Of a DNA stretch of 10,816 nt, positions 6,630 to 10,816 are shown piece after piece. The DNA is taken from the NCBI GenBank assembly GCA_030642995.1, contig DAOWMR010000054.1:1-10816 (forward strand). The letters run 5' to 3'. The notes beneath the pieces were generated by a model. That model was not told where the DNA came from. It made no database searches and saw nothing but the letters and a program-made list of their open reading frames with translations. Source of the stretch: Spirochaetales bacterium. GTDB taxonomy: Bacteria; Spirochaetota; Spirochaetia; DSM-27196; SLST01. Each line of letters starts with the position of its first letter. Position 1 is the stretch's first letter. Both the position numbers and the translations under genes were made by a program.

Positions 6630-9275
6630 CTAGAAGAAATCAGCGCCAATGGCAAACACGAAGTCGAGCCCGCCGGTAGCTGTTTCATTCCAATTGAAGT
6701 AAGTGCCCTGCTGCCACTGGATACCGCTGTCATCGACCGTAAACCGCTTCGCAAGATAGAGCCTGATCGGAAACTGGGGAATGGTGAAACGAATTCCTCC
6801 GCCCAGACTGAACAAGAGGTTCTCAGGGCCAAGCGTTGTGATCTGTGCCGGATCCTCCCAGAGACTGACCGCATCAAAGAACATGTCCAACCACAACACC
6901 TGCTCAGCGATCGGCATCCGCAGTTCAAGCCAGTTATTCCACAAGGCCTCACCGTCGGTAACCGCGTCCCACCCGCGAGCGATGAACATTGGATTCGTTT
7001 GCAGCAGATCACCTCCGGCCACGGGCTGTTCCAGAGTCGCGTAATCGGCGGGCACCCAGAATTGCGGCAGGATGAAGGAAATGTCGCTGTGACCGGCGAG
7101 AACGAGCTTCCAATTCCACAATTCGGCAACCGGCAGATCAAAGAGCGTGAGATACGCCTCTGCGGTGCTGTCGGTACGGATATAGTGGCGATCGCCCAGG
7201 AGCGGGCCGCCGGTGAAGGTGGCTCCCTGCTTGAGCAGATAACCGGACGACGGGCTCAAGAACATTCCGCGACGCCGGTCCAGGGTCGCCGCAAGTGCGA
7301 GCTTGTTGATGAGCTGCCATTCACGCAAATTGGCTCGGAGATTCGAGTCAAATGGCCGCGCCTGGGTCGGATCGTATCCGACATAGTTCAGGCTGCTGCG
7401 AAGGCTGGTTGAGAGTGCAAGGGTCCCAAGCGCCGTCCGGAACCGATAACCGGTGTTGCCACCGATGGAGATGCTCCACTCGGTGTAATCCATGAGGTAT
7501 TGATCCGGGATGGCCGTGAGACCGCCGGCGTATTCGTAGTCGGTTACAAGATCATACTCAGCGATGAGAAGCCCATCTACGACATCGGGAAACAGATCGC
7601 CGGCCAGGTACGTGGTGCCGGAACCCACAGGGTATTCTGTGTCGGCGCTGAAGACGTAGTACCCCTGAAATGGATCCGGTACGGCGTTCATATCGTCTTC
7701 ACCGAAGACGGGCCCCAGGAGATCCTGTGGCACCCCTGAACGAATGCCGCGATTCACGCTGATGTCCGCACCCAATGACCAACGTTGGCCCGCAAGCCAC
7801 CGCTCGAGGAGATTCACGGTAAGGAGCTGCTCAATTGGGGAGAGCTGTGCCTGGAAGCCAAGGGTTTGCCCCCTGCCCTGGAAGTTCGAGTCGGACCAGC
7901 CCACATTCGCCGCGACCGGGAACTCCGAGCTGCCGCCAAAGGAGACGCCGAACTTTATGTCCGCAGTCTGCGCTTCTTCAACGTTGATGATCAGATCCAT
8001 CAACCCTTCAACGCTTCCCTGTGGAGTCTCAGGATTTATCGTGGCAAAGTACTGCAGATTTGTGAGATTCTGAATTCCCTCGCGGATACGTGCGACGCTG
8101 AACACATCACCAACTTCCAGGGGGATTTCTCGCTCAATGACGTAGTTTTCCGTCTTTGTGTTGCCGCGAACGATGATATTCTCGATGTGGGCGCGAGCCT
8201 GTTCGGTCACCGTCATCGTGAGGGAAATGGTGAGCGCCTGCTCATCTCGCTCCTCGCTCAAATTGAAGGCGTTGAAAATGTAGCCGTTTTGATAGTAGAT
8301 ATCCTGAACCGCAGCAACGCCTTCCTGCAGCCGGACACTGTTGAGCACAGAATCCTCTCGAACGCGGATAAGTTCGGCGAGTTCTTCGTCGGAGAAGATC
8401 GTATTGCCTTCAAACGTGATGCCACCGAAGGTGTACTGCTCGCCCTCCTCGACGAACACCGTCAGGAGAAGGTAGGTTCGCTCAGCCTCCTCGTCTCGCT
8501 CGAACACCTCGGTGATGTCCAGTACCGTTGCGTCCACGTACCCGCGTTCGTGGTAGTACTGCTCGATGCTGATCCTGTCCTCTTCCAGCTCCCGGCTCTG
8601 GTAGACACCGCTGTTGAAGATGTTCTGAGCCTTGCTGTTCATTTTGCCTCGGAGCGTGGACTCAGAAGCAAAGGTGTTTCCGGAAAACCGTATCTCCCGG
8701 ATGGTGACCTGCTGGCCCTCCGACACATCAAATATCACGATGTATTCGGTTCCGCGATCCCCCTCCACCTCTTCCACGGTGCTCGATACGGTGACGTCCG
8801 GATATCCACGTTCCAGATACAGGTTGCGTATTGCTTGCTCATCCGCACGGCGCTTTGCAAGCGTGATCATGTCTCCGTTCTTCAGCAGAACTACATCAAG
8901 AAGATCGGCGGTGCGGATGCGCCTGTTGTCGTTGAATTGGATCTCATCGACGGTGGGGCGCTCTTCCACAGTGAATTGTATGATCACCCCGGTCCCGGTT
9001 TCAGGTCGCACCGCCTCCGGAAGAATGGTCACAAAAAAATCGAGCGCATAGAGCCGCCGCTGAAGCTCCAGAAAACGCCGATCGGTAAACGGTTCGCCGA
9101 GGTACGGTTCCACGATGGGAAGCAGGTCCGCCTCAGATACCGACGCCAATCCGACGAAGGTTATGTCCCGTATCGGCTGGTCGAGATACCAGTCTGTAGC
9201 CTCTCTTGAGGACTCTTGGGCCGGTGCAAGACCTGAAACGGCCATGACCAGCACTACCAGCAAGCTACGTCGCAT
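6630..9275 (-). CDS. bamA: Outer membrane protein assembly factor BamA
   Basis: BamA is the central beta-barrel of the BAM machine, which folds and inserts outer-membrane proteins. The protein is 881 residues. A signal peptide (MRRSLLVVLVMAVSGLAPA, likely cut after A19) is followed by five POTRA domains at about 35-108, 109-189, 190-280, 281-362 and 363-436. The GN turns FSGNTF (198-203), FEGNTI (288-293) and VRGNTK (369-374) are clear POTRA marks. The barrel covers about 437-881 and ends in phenylalanine, as barrel proteins do. Loop 6 reads ARGW (766-769) where [VI]RG[FY] is usual. The start is the ATG at 9275, preceded by AGGAG at 5 nt; an in-frame extension to 9440 lacks a signal peptide and overlaps tamB. 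Residues 514-600 form an acidic segment with no K, R or H. Confidence 0.97.
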   Translation of the reverse strand: MRRSLLVVLVMAVSGLAPAQESSREATDWYLDQPIRDITFVGLASVSEADLLPIVEPYLGEPFTDRRFLELQRRLYALDFFVTILPEAVRPETGTGVIIQFTVEERPTVDEIQFNDNRRIRTADLLDVVLLKNGDMITLAKRRADEQAIRNLYLERGYPDVTVSSTVEEVEGDRGTEYIVIFDVSEGQQVTIREIRFSGNTFASESTLRGKMNSKAQNIFNSGVYQSRELEEDRISIEQYYHERGYVDATVLDITEVFERDEEAERTYLLLTVFVEEGEQYTFGGITFEGNTIFSDEELAELIRVREDSVLNSVRLQEGVAAVQDIYYQNGYIFNAFNLSEERDEQALTISLTMTVTEQARAHIENIIVRGNTKTENYVIEREIPLEVGDVFSVARIREGIQNLTNLQYFATINPETPQGSVEGLMDLIINVEEAQTADIKFGVSFGGSSEFPVAANVGWSDSNFQGRGQTLGFQAQLSPIEQLLTVNLLERWLAGQRWSLGADISVNRGIRSGVPQDLLGPVFGEDDMNAVPDPFQGYYVFSADTEYPVGSGTTYLAGDLFPDVVDGLLIAEYDLVTDYEYAGGLTAIPDQYLMDYTEWSISIGGNTGYRFRTALGTLALSTSLRSSLNYVGYDPTQARPFDSNLRANLREWQLINKLALAATLDRRRGMFLSPSSGYLLKQGATFTGGPLLGDRHYIRTDSTAEAYLTLFDLPVAELWNWKLVLAGHSDISFILPQFWVPADYATLEQPVAGGDLLQTNPMFIARGWDAVTDGEALWNNWLELRMPIAEQVLWLDMFFDAVSLWEDPAQITTLGPENLLFSLGGGIRFTIPQFPIRLYLAKRFTVDDSGIQWQQGTYFNWNETATGGLDFVFAIGADFF

Positions 9276-9331
9276 ATGTACTCCTACTTTTGGCGCTCCT
9301 CTCCATCGGAACCCCGCAAAGTATACCGTGC

Positions 9332-10816
9332 TCAATATGAGTATTCCCAGCCAAGGCTGATGGTGTTGTCCGTGAGGAACAAACTGCTGGGATCGCGCGG
9401 AAAGAAACTCCACTCCAAGAGAAAGAAGGGAGTTTGCCATTCCAAGCTGAGTTCAGAATCAACAGCGATGCCGGCCAAGCTTCTGGTCGGAGTCGCAACC
9501 GGATCCGTGGCCCGCAGTTGCACCAACAACTCGAGGAAGAGGTCCGTCCCAAGATACTTCCCCAAAAAGAGCGTTGTATTGTCCAGGTACTTTCCAAGAG
9601 ACGGCAGGTCACTGTCAAGTGGGTAGTCGGCCTGGTCCAGCACTCCTCGAATGAGATTCTGGAACAACTGCGTCCGGATGCTGAAGAGATCCAGTTGGAG
9701 AGCATCGCGGATGGTGCTTTCAAACCCTTGGATAATTCCGAACTGACTGACAAGATCGCTGGTCAGGAGGACCGCCTGAGACAGGTTTATGGGATCACCG
9801 TTTTGCGCAGCGAAGACATTGCCTCCGAGGAGTGCAATGATTTCCGCTTCGGGCAGGGGCGGATCGGAGCGCCACTGCGGGGTGAACTGGCTCAAAGGGC
9901 GCTCGTCGGCTACGAGGTAAACCCGGATTGGGCCTTCCTGGCCGACCTCCCGTATCTCCGCGTTCACCGTCAGCAGGGGATCAAAATCGCTCTGGTCCTC
10001 TGCAAAAATCAATCGACCGTCTTTGATGTAGAACGAACGGTCGAAGTAGAACACCTCGCCACCGAGTATGTTGATCGAGCCATCCACCGTGTAGTTCCCG
10101 GTGGACTGCTGGTGGGTTATCCGGGCAGTTTCGCCTGCGTCGGCAATACCTCGAACAATCGGGAACGCGTCGGTAGGCCAGAGGAACTGAACGCCGCGTC
10201 CAGTGGTAACCTTGACATCAACGATCATGTCCCCGGTTTGCTCACCGGTGTCTACCGTTTCCTCCACCTCGGACAACGTGATGTACATTGCCGATCCAAT
10301 CACGCTGCCTTCAATGAGGACCGTGTCAGGGCCTCCCGAGATTACAATCGATCCGTCGGCAAGGCCGTCGATTGCCACGCCCCCGAAGTCATGCACGACC
10401 CGCAGCGGATCGCCTTCCACCGTGTCCACCCAGACGCGATACTCGTCGGGCAGCCAGCGATCAAGGGTCACGGCAGCCGAGATCCGGGCTCTGCCCGGGC
10501 CGGCAGGCACAACGGTCTCGCGAATCGACAACACCTTCTCGTTGAAGACGAGGAAGGTCCGGGCAGGTCCAAGGAGGTCGGCCACCAAGTCTACCGTGCC
10601 GGTGATATTGCTCGCGGTGAGCGTGCCATAAAAATCAGGATCATTGAGCGGGCCTACGATCCGCACACTTCCCACGGCCGTTCCGCCGGCAAAGGTGACT
10701 CCGGGGCTGTCCAGGATTCGCCAGAGTCTGGCAACATCTGCGGAGACGTTGATGAGATCCGCCTCTATTGATCCATCCCGCAGATTGCCTGTCGCTTCAA
10801 AGGAGAGCGGTACGGG
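9332..10816 (-). CDS. tamB: TamB-family translocation/assembly protein, C-terminal part (enters from the right edge)
   Basis: TamB-like (DUF490) proteins are large periplasm-spanning beta structures anchored in the inner membrane. They work with BamA-family barrels in outer-membrane assembly or phospholipid transport. The frame is open to the right edge, giving 494 visible residues and a TGA at 9332-9334. The sequence is made of repeated short beta strands. Typical C-terminal elements are present: GGEVFYFDRSFYIKDGRL followed by FDPLLTVNAEI, then LPEAEIIALLGGNVF. The protein finishes with amphipathic strands and a terminal tyrosine (ISLGWEYSY). The N-terminal anchor is outside the window. bamA follows after 56 nt in the same direction. 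Sequence conservation in this family is weak, so the assignment relies on these motifs and the neighbourhood. Confidence 0.9.
   Translation of the reverse strand, partial: PVPLSFEATGNLRDGSIEADLINVSADVARLWRILDSPGVTFAGGTAVGSVRIVGPLNDPDFYGTLTASNITGTVDLVADLLGPARTFLVFNEKVLSIRETVVPAGPGRARISAAVTLDRWLPDEYRVWVDTVEGDPLRVVHDFGGVAIDGLADGSIVISGGPDTVLIEGSVIGSAMYITLSEVEETVDTGEQTGDMIVDVKVTTGRGVQFLWPTDAFPIVRGIADAGETARITHQQSTGNYTVDGSINILGGEVFYFDRSFYIKDGRLIFAEDQSDFDPLLTVNAEIREVGQEGPIRVYLVADERPLSQFTPQWRSDPPLPEAEIIALLGGNVFAAQNGDPINLSQAVLLTSDLVSQFGIIQGFESTIRDALQLDLFSIRTQLFQNLIRGVLDQADYPLDSDLPSLGKYLDNTTLFLGKYLGTDLFLELLVQLRATDPVATPTRSLAGIAVDSELSLEWQTPFFLLEWSFFPRDPSSLFLTDNTISLGWEYSY

Noticed and set aside
6440..7141. 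Minus-strand 233-codon frame spanning the end of bamA and start of skp
   Set aside because: Out of frame with both genes, whose own frames carry the signal peptide, barrel end and motifs.
7785..9209. Long plus-strand open frame of 474 codons opposite bamA
   Set aside because: It lies wholly inside the well-supported bamA gene on the other strand, has no recognisable domain and no convincing ribosome binding site. Such frames arise from the third-position G+C bias of the real gene.
9320..9325. TATACT as a -10 box for a bamA promoter in the tamB-bamA gap
   Set aside because: No acceptable -35 hexamer lies 16-18 nt upstream; the best is a 3/6 match (TGGGAA). Kept only as a weak possibility.
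9276..9440. In-frame 55-residue N-terminal extension of BamA
   Set aside because: It overlaps tamB, hides the signal peptide and ignores the AGGAG placed 5 nt before the ATG at 9275.
9434..10771. Plus-strand open frame of 445 codons opposite tamB
   Set aside because: The same antisense shadow effect; the minus-strand frame shows the TamB C-terminal motifs and continues off the edge.

Overview
The window is a continuous stretch of housekeeping genes, all on the minus strand, so it reads from right to left. From position 10816 down to 1 the order is tamB (3' part), bamA, skp/ompH, mutS, comF, a two-domain SAM methyltransferase, rimP and nusA (5' part). The TamB/BamA/Skp set means a cell with an outer membrane. 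The run tamB-bamA-ompH-mutS matches, as I recall it, the order in Treponema pallidum (TP0325-TP0328). The NusA, RimP and ComF sequences fit the same group, so a free-living spirochaete (Spirochaeta-like) is the best guess. G+C is moderate to fairly high, and several exported proteins are strongly acidic.

Region 2686-10816 looks like one co-directional transcription unit. TamB and BamA insert and assemble outer-membrane components. Skp is the periplasmic chaperone feeding BamA. MutS is the mismatch recognition ATPase and ComF is a phosphoribosyltransferase-like DNA-uptake protein. Gaps are short: 56, 20, 30 and 42 nt. comF and the methyltransferase overlap by 4 nt (GTGA). I see no terminator inside this run. 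Its main promoter probably lies to the right of the window.

Region 1-1391 starts a second unit, rimP-nusA, which probably continues leftwards. The 90-nt gap after the methyltransferase holds a strong promoter candidate (TTGACA, 18 nt, TATTCT), with its -35 box overlapping the methyltransferase stop codon. It is followed by an intrinsic terminator directly upstream of rimP. A smaller hairpin in the leader would compete with the terminator's 5' arm. This looks like an attenuator in front of the rimP-nusA operon and is the most interesting non-coding signal here.

No mobile elements, CRISPR arrays, tRNA or rRNA genes were seen. There is no non-coding stretch longer than 100 bases. The second most unusual item is the methyltransferase: the half with the canonical SAM motif is N-terminal and the degenerate half is C-terminal, the reverse of RsmC/RlmG.
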